DNA of 64,000 bases from Kribbella sp. NBC_01245 (GCF_036226525.1 NZ_CP108487.1:744001-808000); one strand, 5' to 3'. Positions 17,908 to 27,079 are shown, counted from the stretch's first letter. Notes: generated by a model from the sequence alone, not told the origin. Program-made: numbers and translations.

Positions 17908-18525
17908 GTGATACTGCGTTGGGTGAAGATCAAGGACGAGCCGCTCGACGACTTCGAGGCTGCGCTGGCCGATGTCGCGGACGTGCCTGACTGGCGAGCC
18001 GTCTGGGGCCCTCGGGCTGGTGGAGGCCCTTCGGCTCTGGCTGAGCTGCGGGAGCGGGTGCTGGCGGCGACGGGGTGGAGCGCTGAGCCCGTGTCCGGGG
18101 ATGCGGATATGCGGCAGACCGGGTGGTCATTCACGACCCCGCGCGGTTCGTTGGTGGTAGTCGGCGCGGACACCGCGTCCTTCGCGATCAGCCGCGGCGG
18201 TTGGTCGGCGTACAGGTTGAGCCAAGAGGACTATCCCGAGGCGCTGCGGATTTTGCAGCACCAGCAATGGCCTCGGTATCTGGAGCTGGTGCGCGGTCGG
18301 CTGGGGGAGCCGACGTACGTCGGGAGCTGCGTGGACCCGGGCTTCCCGACCGAGGAGTGGCAGGACGAGTACGACGCTCGCCAGGTCGGGTATCTCGCGG
18401 TCTGGCGACGACCAGGTCTGGAGTTCCACCTCTACGCATCGCACGCCGGCTTGGAGTTCGACCCGAAGCATCCGGCGATGAGCGTGCAGCACCGGGTGCG
18501 CAGCCGTCGAGGCAACGACGAGTGA
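17908..18525 (+). CDS. Hypothetical protein, first of a coupled pair
   Basis: About 205 residues, function not recognised. It is soluble, with no signal or membrane segment, and rich in Trp and Tyr (GWSFTTPRGSLVVVGADTAS, GGWSAYRLSQEDYPEALRIL, GYLAVWRRPGLEFHLYASHA). This suggests a compact alpha/beta domain. DYPEALRILQHQQWPRYLELVRGRLGEPTYVG resembles immunity-type or SUKH-like small actinobacterial proteins only in general style. Start is uncertain: GTG at 17908 or 17923, or TTG at 17893. Its stop overlaps the GTG of the next gene (GTGA), so the two are made together. Confidence 0.6.
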   Translation: MILRWVKIKDEPLDDFEAALADVADVPDWRAVWGPRAGGGPSALAELRERVLAATGWSAEPVSGDADMRQTGWSFTTPRGSLVVVGADTASFAISRGGWSAYRLSQEDYPEALRILQHQQWPRYLELVRGRLGEPTYVGSCVDPGFPTEEWQDEYDARQVGYLAVWRRPGLEFHLYASHAGLEFDPKHPAMSVQHRVRSRRGNDE

Positions 18526-19523
18526 AGCGGTCGCTGGCCGAGACTCTGGATGTGCTCGACGCCGAGCACTTCGATCGCGCACGCGCAGCTACGGTCAGCC
18601 GAACCCCTGAGCCGAAGACCGTGGCCGAGAGCGAGGCGTTGTTCGAGCAGGCCCGGCTGGAGCTCGTCGCCCGCGGCGTACCGCTGGAGTCTCAGCATGA
18701 CCTGGCCCACTGGCTCGCGGACGGCATCGAGGCCACCCGGCGTGGCGAACGCTGGTTTGACGTGGACGCCGGTCCGGAGGCGACCCGGCTGTTCTGGGCC
18801 GGGCCGACGCTCGACCCGAAGACGGGGGATCCGGTCCGGTCGGAAGACGGCGAGCTCAGCAATATGCAGCTGGCGGAGCTGATCGCCGTCGAGAATCCCG
18901 ACATCGTGTTGCTGGAGAGCACCACCGACGGCGGCACCATCGAGCGCATGCAGCTGTGGTCCGAGGTGTCGCCGGATCACCTCCAGGCGTTGCGCAGTGA
19001 GGATCCCGAGCTGGACGCCAAGATCCGCGTGATGGAGGAGGCCAGGCCTGGTGACGGTTATGCGTTCCAGCGCGAGGTCTGGTCCTGCATGTCGGCTCAG
19101 TACGCCCGGGACACCGCTGCGGCGATGGAGGCGAACCCCGCGCTCGAGACCGGCGTGGTCTGCCAGCAGCCGTGGCGGAACACGGAGTACTACGCGGTCG
19201 AGTACCCGCAGTTGCGTGCGTATGGCGACCGCGTTTGGTACACCGCACAGGTCCGCACGCCCGGCGAAAACGGCACCTTCAATCCGACACCGGGCCCGGT
19301 GACGGACCGCGCCCTGACCGCAGCGGGCCGGGGGATGGACGTCTTGCCGCCACCCAAGGACCCCTTCCCGGAGCTCCGTCCGGTGGATCCTGAGATCGCG
19401 CGCCTTCGAGGAACCCTGGCTGCGACCGCGGATGCCCGGGCCGCCGTGACGATGCCGTCGGCCGCGGTTGGAAGTCCCCGCCGGCCGACGGCTACGCCTG
19501 GCAAAAGCGAGCTGGAACGCTAG
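18522..19523 (+). CDS. Hypothetical protein, second of a coupled pair
   Basis: A 333-residue soluble protein, not recognised. It is acidic and helix-rich (KTVAESEALFEQARLELVAR, SQHDLAHWLADGIEATRRGE), with a middle region rich in negatively charged and aromatic residues. Its Pro/Ala-rich tail (LPPPKDPFPELRP onward) is probably disordered. GTG at 18522 overlaps the upstream stop by 3 bases. It shows no catalytic motif I can name. The pairing and tail would fit a two-protein complex. The 3' end overlaps the convergent membrane protein by 4 bp. Confidence 0.6.
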   Translation: MKRSLAETLDVLDAEHFDRARAATVSRTPEPKTVAESEALFEQARLELVARGVPLESQHDLAHWLADGIEATRRGERWFDVDAGPEATRLFWAGPTLDPKTGDPVRSEDGELSNMQLAELIAVENPDIVLLESTTDGGTIERMQLWSEVSPDHLQALRSEDPELDAKIRVMEEARPGDGYAFQREVWSCMSAQYARDTAAAMEANPALETGVVCQQPWRNTEYYAVEYPQLRAYGDRVWYTAQVRTPGENGTFNPTPGPVTDRALTAAGRGMDVLPPPKDPFPELRPVDPEIARLRGTLAATADARAAVTMPSAAVGSPRRPTATPGKSELER

Positions 19524-20194
19524 GCAAGTCCTCGTCGTACGTCCGCGGGCGCTTGCTGCTGCGCGTGAGGCGCCAAACCCGGCGACCGGTACATCTCGTA
19601 CGCGAGCGTCCAGAACGCCACCACGCCGGCCAGGGCACCGACGTACAGTGCAACACCCAGTGGTGCGAAGCGTGTGGTGGCCATGACGACCAGGCCGACT
19701 GCGGTGAGCCAGGCCCATGATGGGCTCAGCACTCGGCTGCGGACGATGGCGATGGCGAAGAAGAGGGTGCCGATCCAGAAGATGAGGGCACCGACGACCA
19801 GCACCGGGGTGAACCAGGTTGTGAGTTCGACCTGGACGGCGCGAGGGTCGGCCCCCGCCTGGATGCCGGACATGCTGCCCATCTCCATCGCGGGGAGCAG
19901 GGCGAACAGCGTGCTGCCCATGACGATGAACGGCACCCCGCGGGCGCTCCAGCGTTCCTCACCCGCTTCGCGGAGGTAGCTCCGGATGGCCAGGAACGCC
20001 AGCACCAGGAGACCGGACGCGAGGCCGACCGCGAGATGCGAGAAGCCCCAGCGCGTGTGGTCGGCGTCGAGCGCCGCACCGACCGCTGCCTTGTCGGTGA
20101 GATTCGCGATGTACGGGTGGTACAAGATCGCGGCCAGCAGGATCGCCGGAGCAACGGCGACGATGGCTCCACGGAGTTGCGGTGTCCTGTTCAT
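19520..20194 (-). CDS. Integral membrane protein, unknown function
   Basis: A 224-residue protein with about six membrane helices (AIVAVAPAILLAAILYHPYI, FSHLAVGLASGLLVLAFLAI, PFIVMGSTLFALLPAMEM, TPVLVVGALIFWIGTLFFAI, AWLTAVGLVVMATTRFAPLG, VALYVGALAGVVAFWTLAYE). No domain is recognised. It follows the AhpD-like gene by two bases on the same strand, so the two share a transcript. Confidence 0.7.
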   Translation of the reverse strand: MNRTPQLRGAIVAVAPAILLAAILYHPYIANLTDKAAVGAALDADHTRWGFSHLAVGLASGLLVLAFLAIRSYLREAGEERWSARGVPFIVMGSTLFALLPAMEMGSMSGIQAGADPRAVQVELTTWFTPVLVVGALIFWIGTLFFAIAIVRSRVLSPSWAWLTAVGLVVMATTRFAPLGVALYVGALAGVVAFWTLAYEMYRSPGLAPHAQQQAPADVRRGLA

Positions 20195-20196
20195 TG

Positions 20197-20763
20197 CTAC
20201 CTCCTAGTTGGTGATGATAGGTAGCCGTCGTCGGCGCGGACTCTGCCGATGCGGTCGTAAACGGCGTCGTCTCTGGGAGTGATCGCCCTGAGCCCATCGA
20301 CGTACCGGTTGAACATGCAGAACGCCGCGGCCACCAGCACCGCGTCGTGGATGTCTTCGTCTTCGGCGCCGGCGGCGCGAGCGCCGGCGATGTCCGCCGA
20401 GGTGACGTCGCGGCCTGAGTTCGCCACCTTCGCCGCGATCGTCAACAGCGCTCTCAGCTTGTCGCTCACGGGCGCCGTGTCCACGTCGGCGATCACGGTG
20501 CACACCGCGTCGCGGTCACTGTCCAGCAGGTACGCCGCGACCCCGGTATGCAGGTGTGCGCAGAAGTAGCACTCGTTGCGTGATGACACGAATGCGGCGA
20601 TCAGTTCGCGCTCGCCCGGGCTCAGCGGCGAGGGGCCGCGGAGCAACTCCTGGGCAAATGCCTGGATCCTGCTGCCCAACGACGGCTTGTACGCCATGAG
20701 TCCGGCCATTCCCGGAAGCCCATCCGGGACGGCGATGTGTGGTGCGCTTGCGTTGCCGATCAT
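20197..20763 (-). CDS. AhpD/CMD-family peroxidase-related protein
   Basis: A 188-residue helical protein of the CMD fold. FVSSRNECYFCAHLHTGVAA carries the C-x-x-C-x3-H active site. MAYKPSLGSRIQAFAQELLR and GPSPLSPGERELIAAFVSSR match the peroxidase-related (alkylhydroperoxidase) subgroup. It would reduce peroxides with electrons from a thiol relay. It lies upstream of, and probably co-transcribed with, the membrane protein ending at 19520. The start has CGGGAGGCGGAAC upstream. Confidence 0.8.
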   Translation of the reverse strand: MIGNASAPHIAVPDGLPGMAGLMAYKPSLGSRIQAFAQELLRGPSPLSPGERELIAAFVSSRNECYFCAHLHTGVAAYLLDSDRDAVCTVIADVDTAPVSDKLRALLTIAAKVANSGRDVTSADIAGARAAGAEDEDIHDAVLVAAAFCMFNRYVDGLRAITPRDDAVYDRIGRVRADDGYLSSPTRR

Positions 20764-20898
20764 TGTTCCGCCTCCCGAAGGCCGCCTGGTCCGATTACGA
20801 CGCTAGAGCGGCGATCGGCATGGCCGCGCCGGGAGAAATATGTAATTCGCGCGGTCGGCGGAAAGTGGGTATTTCTCTGTATTGACGTCCTCCAGGCC

Positions 20899-21465
20899 TC
20901 AATGGACCTGGATTCCTTCTGTCCGCGTGTGCGGGCCGGGGTGGGTTCCTGCTTCAACGCGCAGTGCCGGGACCTTCGTCCTGGTCTTACCTGCGCTCTG
21001 CGAGGCGTTTAGCCTGTCCGCCCGTCCGGCGGCCAGGATGTTCTTCGCTGCGTTGATGTCGCGGTCGTGGACGGTCCGGCACTCCCGACAAACCCATTCC
21101 CGGACGCTGAGGGGTTTGGGGCCGTCCTTGATGCTGCATGCGGAGCAGACCTGGGAGGTCGGCTCGAACCGGCCGATCTTGGCGAAGTACCGGCCGTGTT
21201 TGGTGGCCTTGTACTCCAGCATGTTGACGAACGCCGACCATCCGGCGTCGTGCACGGACTTCGCGAGGCGGGTTCGTCCGAGACCTGACACCGCGAGGTT
21301 TTCCACGTACACCGCTTGGTTGTCGCGGATGATCTGCGTGGATGCCTTGTGGTGGAAGTCCCTGCGGCGGTCGCCGACACGGGCATGCTGCCGTGCGACT
21401 CGGATGCGGGCCTTGGCCCGGTTGTTGCTGCCCTTTGGCCGCCGGTCTCGGTGTCCAGCCCGGCA
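20899..21465 (-). pseudogene. tnpB: TnpB (RNA-guided nuclease family) fragment
   Basis: The C-terminal part of TnpB, about 189 codons. KGSNNRAKARIRVARQHARV leads into the RuvC segment AVYVENLAVSGLG with its catalytic Glu. Then come the zinc ribbon CSAC and CREC, and DRDINAAKNILAAG with the last catalytic Asp. The first RuvC Asp and the whole N-terminal guide-binding half are missing, so no active nuclease is made. The frame runs on through antisense of the tnpA remnant, which created a false 207-residue reading. In intact relatives the guide RNA comes from the 3' end of tnpB and the flanking element end, and part of that region remains here. Confidence 0.8.
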
Positions 21466-21537
21466 TCCTGCGGCGGAGCGCCGCTGTCGATCATCCGTCA
21501 GTACATCGAGAACCAGCAGCACCCAGCGTCATCCTGA
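21466..21537 (+). pseudogene. tnpA: TnpA (Y1 transposase) C-terminal remnant
   Basis: 24 codons ending in TGA at 21535-21537 encode SCGGAPLSIIRQYIENQQHP. This strongly resembles the C-terminus of IS200-type single-strand transposases. It lies on the strand opposite tnpB and abuts the tnpB fragment, so a deletion has removed the divergent middle of the element, including the TnpA active site. Confidence 0.65.
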
Positions 21538-21602
21538 AAACAATGCGAACCGTCCGGGCTATCTCCGCCCTGGAAAGACGGGGCCTGCGCCGAAACTATC
21601 GG

Positions 21603-23234
21603 TTACACCAGGTGGTGCTCGTGGGCGTACGCCGTGGCGGCGGACCGGGATCGCATCCCCAGCTTGGCGAGGATGTTGCTGACGTGGCGGGCGACCGTCT
21701 TCTCGCTGAGGAACAGTTCGGCGGCGATATCCCGGTTGCTCTTGCCGACGGCAACGAGTGCGAGCACCTGGCTTTCGCGCCGGGTCAGTCCGTTGACCGA
21801 GCTCGATGCGGCTACTCCCGATCGCCGCTCCACCTCGGCGAGATCCGGCGCCGCGCCCAGCTCGCGGAAGATCTCGCGCGCCGCGTCGTACTCCAGTTGC
21901 GCGGTGTCCTCGTCCCCGGTCTGCCGGCACGCCTGCCCGATCATCACCCGGGCGCGGCCAGCGTCGTACGGCGCTTCCAGCTCGCGCCACGCCTGCCAGG
22001 CTCGACGGAGTACGACGAGAGCGGACCTGGCGTCGCCCTCCGCGAGGATCGTCGCTCCTTCGGCGTGTGCGGACATCGCGCGCAGCAGGGGAGCGTCGAC
22101 GTCGGCGGCGATCCGCGCTAGCTGGTCAGCGGCGACACGTGCCGCGGGGACGTCGTTCGCCGCGAGCGTGATGTCCACCTGCGCCGCGAGTAAGGAGGAC
22201 TGCGCCGCGGGATTGTGCGCGTCGTCTAGTGCGGTGCGGATCGACGCCTCCGCGGCGCCCACGTCTCCCTGGGCCAGTCGCAACAGCGCCAGACCGGGTT
22301 GCGGCGTACGTCCGCATCTGTTGGCTTGCCGGTACGCGTCCTCGGCGGCCACCACCTCGCCCCGCAACCGGTGTAGCTCGCCCAACCGGTAGAGCGCCAT
22401 GCCGGCCGCCGGCTGCTGCGCGAGCGTCGTACACGCTTGACGAGTCTCCTTGAGGGCGTCCGACCATGCGCCGTGCAGCTGCATGACCTCGGCGCGGTAC
22501 ACCAGGCATTGGCCGCGATAGGGCACCAGGTCGGGCTGAGCCGCGCACCAGTGGGTCAGCGCGGTCGTCCACTCGTGCGCCCGGCGTAGGTCGAACATGG
22601 CGTGGCAGGCCTCGATCACGGCGCAGTACACGATTCCGGCGACGATCGACGAGACCTCGCCCGCCACAACCGCGACCATCACCTCGTCCAGCAGCGATGC
22701 CGCGTTGCCGAATTCGCCCAGTTGGACCAGCGCTTGCCCCTGGCCGAGCTGTCCCATCGTGACGAGATCCCGCTCACCGAACAGGTCGCCGATCTTGGCC
22801 GCCTGACCGAAGGTGGCGTACGCGGCGGCGGCATCGCCTGCCGCGAGTAGCCGCAGGCCGGCCGGTACCAGCAGATACCCCTGCTCGGCACAGTCCCGCG
22901 GGGTGTCCTCGAGCAGCCGGTGCGCCCGGCCCAGCCACCCGCCGCCTTGGGCCATATCCCCCTTGAGCAGCAGCGCGAGGGCGAGCCAAAAGGCGCACCT
23001 CGCGGCACGTGGCGTCTCACCGAGGCGCAGACACTCCTGATACGCCCGCGCCCACACCTCGGCGCTGTCCCCGTCTTTGCCGATCAGGTACGCCGCCGTC
23101 GCCAGCCGCTCGAGATCCGCACGCTCCAGCTGCCCCGCCGCGGACAGCAGGTCGTACGCCTCCGCCCAATCCTGCCGAGCGAACGCCTCCCGCCCCCGAC
23201 CAACGGAGCCACCCACGCCCTCATTCTCACCCAT
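21603..23234 (-). CDS. TPR-containing LuxR-family transcriptional regulator
   Basis: A 543-residue regulator. Residues about 15-440 are helical TPR-like repeats (GREAFARQDWAEAYDLLSAA, AEVWARAYQECLRLGETPRA and several A-x-L-x-G helices). A C-terminal LuxR helix-turn-helix follows: NGLTRRESQVLALVAVGKSN, RDIAAELFLSEKTVARHVSN. There is no ATPase domain, so it is shorter than LAL/MalT-type regulators. ATG at 23234 (MGENEGVGG) is chosen, although the frame stays open upstream. Its stop lies directly beside the IS remnant, so the C-terminus may have been altered by the insertion, though YAHEHHLV is a normal ending. Confidence 0.82.
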   Translation of the reverse strand: MGENEGVGGSVGRGREAFARQDWAEAYDLLSAAGQLERADLERLATAAYLIGKDGDSAEVWARAYQECLRLGETPRAARCAFWLALALLLKGDMAQGGGWLGRAHRLLEDTPRDCAEQGYLLVPAGLRLLAAGDAAAAYATFGQAAKIGDLFGERDLVTMGQLGQGQALVQLGEFGNAASLLDEVMVAVVAGEVSSIVAGIVYCAVIEACHAMFDLRRAHEWTTALTHWCAAQPDLVPYRGQCLVYRAEVMQLHGAWSDALKETRQACTTLAQQPAAGMALYRLGELHRLRGEVVAAEDAYRQANRCGRTPQPGLALLRLAQGDVGAAEASIRTALDDAHNPAAQSSLLAAQVDITLAANDVPAARVAADQLARIAADVDAPLLRAMSAHAEGATILAEGDARSALVVLRRAWQAWRELEAPYDAGRARVMIGQACRQTGDEDTAQLEYDAAREIFRELGAAPDLAEVERRSGVAASSSVNGLTRRESQVLALVAVGKSNRDIAAELFLSEKTVARHVSNILAKLGMRSRSAATAYAHEHHLV

Positions 23235-23339
23235 CCCGCCCCTCACCGTCCGCACCACCGCCACCTGTGCTTCGGGCGCATCGTGGCCGTCGGCCAGAGG
23301 TGCGGGAGCATTTCGGGGCGAACAGCCTGCGAGGCTGCC

Positions 23340-23730
23340 ACCGGGTGCCGGAGGCCGTAGCGGATACTCAAGGTGCGATCGGAAGCTCAACCGCGGAACG
23401 CCTCCAGGCTGCGAACCCCGGCCGGGCCGATCACGTACGCGTCGGGATACTGGGAGGACGTGGACTGGTTCAGCGTGCCGCCCCGGATCAAGAAAGGCTT
23501 CGTCCGCGACGAGCGAACCCAGGCCGCGTATCTGGGCGAGTTGATCGAGCTGTACGCCCGGCACGGCGTACATGGCTGCTTCGTCTACACCTTCGTGTCG
23601 CCCGGTTTCCACATCGCATCGACTCACGGTACGACCTCGTCAAGACTCACCCTGATGACCAAGGCCGCTGGCACCCCAAAGCCGCCTTCCGTCAGGTCGC
23701 CAGCCGCTACCGTCGGCCTCTCCCACGCTG
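23340..23730 (+). pseudogene. Frameshifted remnant of an uncharacterised actinobacterial protein
   Basis: Three pieces of one protein can be read in alternating frames: ERLQAANPGR (phase of 23009), then ITYASGYWEDVDWFSVPP through VHGCFVYTFVSPGFHIAS (phase of 23373), then DSRYDLVKTHPDDQGRWHPK and AAFRQVASRYR (first phase again). Two frameshifts, near 23425 and 23615, break it. The closing pattern (FVYTF, then YDLVK, then HPKAAFRQVA) resembles the C-terminal half of TIM-barrel-like hypothetical proteins in actinomycetes. The N-terminal half is absent. No start or ribosome site was found. Confidence 0.6.
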
Positions 23731-23800
23731 ATCTGGCCCGGCGGTCGACTGACCGCGCTGCTCAAGGGGCCTGGACGGCTCGAGGGCCAGGGTCTGGCTG

Positions 23801-25456
23801 TCAATGGAGGTTTCCGCCGCAGCGGACGGCATCCGGCGGTACCTCGGTGGTGACCTCGAGCGGGGTGCTTGCCCTGGCCAGATCGTTGCCGACCATGCTG
23901 ATTCCTGCCGAGCTGCCACCGCTGACCCGAAGGTAGATATCGGTTTCGTGGGGGGCCGTCGAACCTTGGAGGCTGCCGTCACGGGTATCCCGCAGGTCGA
24001 GCAGCGCAGTACCTGGGCCCGGGCCCGTTCCGGTCAGCGAACGAAGAGAGAGTTGCTCGACATCATCGGTCACCAGTAGTGGTCGAGGGTCGGGCACGGT
24101 GGACCGGATATCGACGTCGGACAGTCTGACATCGCGGGCATGGCGGATATACATCCCGTACGCCGGTAGACGGCCGAACATGCGGGCTTCGGGATAGCTG
24201 GCAACCTCCTCCGGTACATGCGCATCCGTCCAGGAGCGCTCGCCGCCTTCGTCGGTCTCGATGCGGATGTCGGAGAGCGTGACATCTTCGACCGGTCGCC
24301 CGGGAATGCCGGTGATCGACGAGGTGAGGATGGCGCCGGTGGCGTGGACACCGGAGATCTTGATCCCGCGCAGGCTTCCGGGGGTCGGTATCGGCTGACC
24401 CCACCCGCGGTTACCGAGCCGGATGAAGATGGGCGTGCGGACGTTCTGCATCCGGATGTTCGCTATGGACACACCGTCGATCCAGCCGCCGTCGACCATC
24501 TCGATGGCGAAGCCCGCGATGACGCGCTGGTTCAGCGGGACGGCACGGTTGTAGATGACCGAGTTGCTGAAGGTGATGTTCTCGAAGCCGCCCCTGGTCG
24601 CCGTTCCGAGCTTGAAGCCGTTGCAGCAGCAGGAGAGCACGCAGTTGGTGACGGTGATGTTGCTGGTGACGCGGAGTGGTCCGTACGGGTTCTCGCTCTT
24701 CAGGCAGATCGCGTCGTCGCCGGTCTCGATGTCGCAATCGGCGATGAGCACGTTCTGGCAGGCGGTCGGGTCGATGCCGTCGGTGTTGATGCCATGGATC
24801 GGATTGCGGATCACGATCCCGCGGATCATCACCGTGTCGCACGCGATGGGGCGCAGGGTCCAGCCTGGCGAGTTCAGTAGCGTGACACCTTCGACGCGTA
24901 CGTTGCGGCATTCGACCAGCTCCACCATGGGGGACGGGCGGTCGTTGTCGCCGACGGGCTTCCAGTCGTGCGTCGCCACATCGGCCCAGAGTTCCTCCGT
25001 CGGCGTGGCGGGCCGGTCGGCCGGCTCCCAGAAGGCCTGTCCCTGGCCGTCCACGGTGCCCAGGCCCGAGATGGCGATGTTCTCGGCGCCGCGGGCGAAG
25101 ATCAGGTGGCGCTGGTTGGCGTCCTCGTGGGCCGGCGGTCCTGCATGTGCTGGGTAGTCCGACAGATCCGTGCTACCCAGCAATGTCGCTCCAGCCTCGA
25201 GATGCAGCGTCACGTTGGTCCTCAGTTCGATCCCGCCAGACAGATATCTGCCGGGCGGCAGGTATGCGATGCCGCCACCTGCTTCGTGCGCGGCGTCGAT
25301 CGCGGCCTGGATCGCCATCGTGTCCAAAGTCGCGCCGTCGCCGGTCGCACCGAACTCGTGGACGCTGTGGCAACGCTTGTTGCCGACGGTCCGAGGGATG
25401 GCAGTGGTGGAGGAGTGGATGAATGGCGCCGTGGACAATTGCGGGTCCTTTCGCAT
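23801..25456 (-). CDS. GH28-family glycosidase (polygalacturonase-like)
   Basis: A 551-residue right-handed beta-helix enzyme. FGATGDGATLDTMAIQAAID is the usual GH28 entry. HGINTDGIDP (Asp226) and ETGDDAICLKS (Asp247, Asp248) supply the three catalytic acids. The usual GHG is replaced by CNGFKLGT, seen in more distant members acting on rhamnogalacturonan or modified galacturonans. No signal peptide is evident, so it may act inside the cell on imported oligosaccharides. It is the last gene of the leftward operon. Its ATG is two bases after the stop of the GH50-like gene. Substrate is inferred only as an acidic, pectin-like or galactan-like polymer. Confidence 0.82.
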   Translation of the reverse strand: MRKDPQLSTAPFIHSSTTAIPRTVGNKRCHSVHEFGATGDGATLDTMAIQAAIDAAHEAGGGIAYLPPGRYLSGGIELRTNVTLHLEAGATLLGSTDLSDYPAHAGPPAHEDANQRHLIFARGAENIAISGLGTVDGQGQAFWEPADRPATPTEELWADVATHDWKPVGDNDRPSPMVELVECRNVRVEGVTLLNSPGWTLRPIACDTVMIRGIVIRNPIHGINTDGIDPTACQNVLIADCDIETGDDAICLKSENPYGPLRVTSNITVTNCVLSCCCNGFKLGTATRGGFENITFSNSVIYNRAVPLNQRVIAGFAIEMVDGGWIDGVSIANIRMQNVRTPIFIRLGNRGWGQPIPTPGSLRGIKISGVHATGAILTSSITGIPGRPVEDVTLSDIRIETDEGGERSWTDAHVPEEVASYPEARMFGRLPAYGMYIRHARDVRLSDVDIRSTVPDPRPLLVTDDVEQLSLRSLTGTGPGPGTALLDLRDTRDGSLQGSTAPHETDIYLRVSGGSSAGISMVGNDLARASTPLEVTTEVPPDAVRCGGNLH

Positions 25457-25458
25457 GA

Positions 25459-27039
25459 TCAGCGTTCTGGTGTTGAACCCTGAAGGTGAACGGCCTCCAG
25501 GTTGCGGTTCGTGTCCCGCATGAGGTCCGTCATGTCGTGGTAGGGCTGATCCTGCTGATTCACCAACCCCATGTTGAACGCCTCTGTCGAGCCCGGCTTC
25601 CGGGTCACGGGCTGGTCGTAGTGCAGGAACCACGCTGAGCCGACGAATACCGGACTTGCGGCCTGCGCTTCGATGAATGCTTTGTGCATTTCTCCGCGGT
25701 TGGCAATGCTGGTGGCTGTGATCGAGTTGTTGTGCGAGGTCAGCCCGCGGTCGGGGTGGCAGAACGAATATTCGAGGTTGACGATGGGCTTGTCGTGTAC
25801 GCCGTACTGGCGTAGGTAATCCGCGCTGTTTGAATACCAGTCGAAAGAGATCGCATCGAGGAACTCGGCGCCGCCGGCATTCCATTCCGGGCTCGTTCTC
25901 CAAGTTGGCACCAAGCAGGAGCCGAGGAACAGGTGGTGCGGATCATGTTTCTGAAGCGCGTTCCGCACTTCCCTGAAATAGACCTTCGACGCTTGGGTGA
26001 TGAACGCTCGCAGATCCGTGCTGGGCAGCCTGTTGATCTCGATCGACTCATCCGCCAGGGCTCGGAACGACTGTGCATTGGTTCCGAGGATCTCGTTGAC
26101 GCGCGCGAGGTCGTCATCGTAAGCGTCCGCCAGGTAGTGAACGAATGCTCGCTTCGCGGGGAGCTCGGCGTTACTCCTCAGGACGGCGGCGACCACGTCG
26201 CGATTCCAGCCGCGCTCGTTCTCGAAGAAGTATCCGATCAGCCACGGGTCGGTGCGGAACCGCCGGAGACCGAAGTCGATGAAGGCACGATCCAGCTTCG
26301 CGGAGAAATCAGGGTCGAACGGATCGATCGCCCACAGCACTTTGATGACATCGGTGGGAGTCGGCGCCCGTTCGATGTAGGGCATCGTGACGGCTGGATC
26401 GCGGTGCCACTTGCCCTGGGCATTGAAACCCCAGTCGATGAGGCGACGCCGGGTGATGTCGCGCCACTTGTCCTTGTAGTCGTCGCCGTACTTGCGCATC
26501 AGATTCGCTTTGAGGAAGCTCACCGTGTGGAGCCCCTGTTCGACGACGGCGTAGGCGGCTGCGAACCGGTCCGGGTCAGGTAGCTCTTCGAAGACCTCGC
26601 GTGGGCTGCCGTCGGAGTTCTTGTACAGGGTGCCGTAGCCCCATTCCTCCTCGGAGAACGCGTCGACGGCCTTGAGGAGATAGAGATGACCGGCCGGCGT
26701 GACGAACCACCACCGCCCGTCCACCTTCTCCAAGCGGAAGTATCCGGTCGCCGAATGCCGGCCAAGACTCTTCAGACCGCCGTACCGGTCGTAGGTGTCG
26801 CCGTCAAAGGTGATGTCGGCGAGCTTCGCGGCTTCCTCGGCGTACTCCCGTCGCAGCTGCGCATCCGAGCTGACCTTGCCCGGCCAGTCCTGGTGCAGGT
26901 ATTGGCCGTACCGATCCACCAGCAAGGTGGTCGCATCGCTTGCGGGTACGGCGGTCGCGCGCGGGGCACGGATTCCGCCGAGCGTCCCGGCGGCCGCGAT
27001 CGCGGATGCCCCGAGGAGGAAGTTCCGACGTGTTGTCAT
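25459..27039 (-). CDS. Secreted GH50-like (agarase-type) hydrolase
   Basis: A 526-residue exported enzyme with a Tat-like start (MTTRRNFLLGASAIAAAG). The motifs DRYGGLKSLGRHSATGYFRL and VDGRWWFVTPAGHLYLLKAV are typical of the agarase (GH50) group. GYFFENERGWNRD carries the NE of a clan GH-A acid/base. KPIVNLEYSFCHPDRG carries the nucleophile Glu. It is a close paralogue of the catalytic part of the gene at 27080 but lacks its N-terminal discoidin-like repeats. AAGGAGA precedes the start. The neighbouring GH28 gene argues for a broader galactan or pectin-like target than agar itself. Confidence 0.75.
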   Translation of the reverse strand: MTTRRNFLLGASAIAAAGTLGGIRAPRATAVPASDATTLLVDRYGQYLHQDWPGKVSSDAQLRREYAEEAAKLADITFDGDTYDRYGGLKSLGRHSATGYFRLEKVDGRWWFVTPAGHLYLLKAVDAFSEEEWGYGTLYKNSDGSPREVFEELPDPDRFAAAYAVVEQGLHTVSFLKANLMRKYGDDYKDKWRDITRRRLIDWGFNAQGKWHRDPAVTMPYIERAPTPTDVIKVLWAIDPFDPDFSAKLDRAFIDFGLRRFRTDPWLIGYFFENERGWNRDVVAAVLRSNAELPAKRAFVHYLADAYDDDLARVNEILGTNAQSFRALADESIEINRLPSTDLRAFITQASKVYFREVRNALQKHDPHHLFLGSCLVPTWRTSPEWNAGGAEFLDAISFDWYSNSADYLRQYGVHDKPIVNLEYSFCHPDRGLTSHNNSITATSIANRGEMHKAFIEAQAASPVFVGSAWFLHYDQPVTRKPGSTEAFNMGLVNQQDQPYHDMTDLMRDTNRNLEAVHLQGSTPER

Positions 27040-27079
27040 GGGCGGCTGTCTCCTTGCCTGGAAGTGGTTGGAGGTGTCG

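Larger units (their letters stand above)
20800..21602. mobile_element. Decayed IS200/IS605-type element
   Basis: The element contains a 5'-truncated tnpB (leftward, 20899-21465) joined directly to the last 24 codons of a rightward tnpA (21466-21537). Beyond the tnpA stop a short imperfect hairpin (CCGCCCTGGAAAGACGGGG, about 21567-21585) could be the subterminal fold of one end. The other end should lie past the tnpB stop near 20800-20880. Exact ends are not determinable by eye. The element sits between an AhpD gene and the 3' end of a LuxR gene. Confidence 0.65.
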
